Shown here: positions 4,928-5,556 of the stretch, piece after piece
Layout of the letters: each line of letters starts with the position of its first letter
Numbering within the stretch: the stretch's first letter is position 1
From: an uncultured Syntrophobacteraceae bacterium
Lineage (GTDB): Bacteria; Desulfobacterota; Syntrophobacteria; Syntrophobacterales; Syntrophobacteraceae
Direction: 5' to 3'
DNA length: 5,556 nucleotides
Assembly (NCBI GenBank): GCA_937889795.1
Contig: CALBZH010000570.1
Span: 1 to 5,556, forward strand
Translations under genes and position numbers: made by a program
Notes under the pieces: generated by a model
Databases searched by the model: none
The model's input: the letters and a program-made list of their open reading frames with translations, nothing else
Told to the model about the DNA's origin: nothing

Positions 4928-5556
4928 TCAGAGTCCAGCCTTCTTGAGAGATCGTTCCCACTGTTCGTCCACTTGGCGTTGAAAATTCGTGACGTCCTCC
5001 GGGGCCATCCGCCTGAACCGGCCCTGAATCTTCAGGTACTCGTCCACCGGTCGTTTACGCCCGCTTCGTGCCATACTGAGGCTCTTTCCCGTGAGCTTGT
5101 AGACGCCCTCGTCCACCTCAAAGAGAATCACGATCCCCGATTCCACGGCAAGTCGACCGACCGTAACGGTATCTTTGGTCGGAAACCCCCACCCCGGCGG
5201 GCAGGGAATGGCCAGGTAGATGAAACGTGTTCCTCGGATTTCCTTGGCCCGTACGAACTTGTTGTAAAGATCGCCCGGATAGGATGAGCTGGCCGTGGCG
5301 AGGTACTTTGGGTGATGGGCCTCCATGATTCGGATGAAATCCTTCTTGGGCTGCTCCTTGGGGAGAACCGGAGTGGTGGTGGTCACGGCGCCGGTTGGAG
5401 TCGCGCTCGAGCGCTGGACGCCGGTATTCATATAGGCCTCGTTGTCATAGCACACGTAGATGAAATCGGTCTCGCGCTCTGCTGCCCCGCTGAGGGCCTG
5501 GATACCCATGTCGAATGTTCCGCCGTCTCCCGCCATGGCAAGCACCGTATAGTCGT
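4928..5556 (-). CDS. porB: 2-oxoacid (probably pyruvate):ferredoxin oxidoreductase, beta subunit, 5' truncated by window edge
   Basis: This beta subunit binds thiamine diphosphate and interconverts pyruvate (or another 2-oxoacid) plus CoA with acetyl-CoA, CO2 and reduced ferredoxin. The frame is open from the window edge to TGA 4930-4928, giving 208 residues. The N-terminal third, where this family carries further cluster-binding cysteines, is missing. Counting from the first complete codon (5554), the thiamine diphosphate/Mg site is AGDGGTFDMG (8-17) followed by YDNEAYMNTGVQRSSATP (36-53), which is highly characteristic. PCPPGWGF (117-124) holds C118, probably a [4Fe-4S] ligand as in the family. 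The tail, PVDEYLKIQGRFRRM, is also typical of PorB. GTG 5545 is an internal codon, not the start, because conserved sequence continues upstream. The gene is convergent with fabH across a shared hairpin. Substrate choice between pyruvate and other 2-oxoacids, and reaction direction (oxidative or CO2-fixing), are inferred and open; alpha, gamma and delta subunit genes would be expected upstream of the cut. Confidence 0.94.
   Translation of the reverse strand, partial: DYTVLAMAGDGGTFDMGIQALSGAAERETDFIYVCYDNEAYMNTGVQRSSATPTGAVTTTTPVLPKEQPKKDFIRIMEAHHPKYLATASSSYPGDLYNKFVRAKEIRGTRFIYLAIPCPPGWGFPTKDTVTVGRLAVESGIVILFEVDEGVYKLTGKSLSMARSGRKRPVDEYLKIQGRFRRMAPEDVTNFQRQVDEQWERSLKKAGL

Noticed and set aside
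5520..5556. Second adapter at the right end of the window
   Set aside because: Neither strand of the last bases matches an Illumina adapter, and the oxidoreductase frame stays intact to the edge.

Overview
The window looks like one end (possibly the whole) of a draft bacterial contig. Its first 47 bases are not biological: they match an indexed Illumina TruSeq adapter (index plus read-2 primer), so the contig begins at an untrimmed library adapter. The rest is ordinary, densely packed chromosomal DNA that is GC-rich by eye. I see no rRNA, tRNA, CRISPR array, insertion sequence or phage gene. The family mix is housekeeping-like: a DUF1015 protein, a TrmN6-type methyltransferase, a divergent short-chain dehydrogenase, FabH, and the beta subunit of a 2-oxoacid:ferredoxin oxidoreductase. 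This suggests an anaerobic or microaerophilic bacterium, or one fixing carbon by the reductive TCA cycle. Nitrospirota or a deltaproteobacterial-type lineage is my guess, but taxonomy cannot be settled by reading alone.

Layout, plus strand: adapter (1-47); the 3' part of an unrecognised gene cut by the contig edge (48-698); a 164-bp gap; a DUF1015 protein (863-2209); a TrmN6-type methyltransferase with a TTG start only 6 bp downstream (2216-2938); a 103-bp gap; an SDR oxidoreductase lacking the usual catalytic Tyr and Lys (3042-3833); 36 bp later fabH, beta-ketoacyl-ACP synthase III (3870-4868). A strong GC-rich hairpin (4877-4921) follows. Beyond it, on the minus strand and convergent, lies the C-terminal two thirds of a pyruvate/2-oxoacid:ferredoxin oxidoreductase beta subunit (4928-5556), whose 5' end runs off the window.

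The same-strand genes are closely spaced and may be co-transcribed. The DUF1015-methyltransferase pair is the tightest, and the SDR-fabH pair shares an identical 11-base Shine-Dalgarno segment. FabH condenses acetyl-CoA with malonyl-ACP to start fatty acid synthesis, and the SDR resembles beta-ketoacyl-ACP reductases, so these two could act together in lipid metabolism. The SDR's altered active site makes a simple FabG role uncertain. The oxidoreductase interconverts pyruvate (or a related 2-oxoacid) and acetyl-CoA, which is FabH's substrate, but it is transcribed separately.

I found no convincing undescribed system. The most useful observations are the adapter contamination, the SDR with a replaced Tyr/Lys pair, and the ParB/sulfiredoxin-like motif in the DUF1015 protein.
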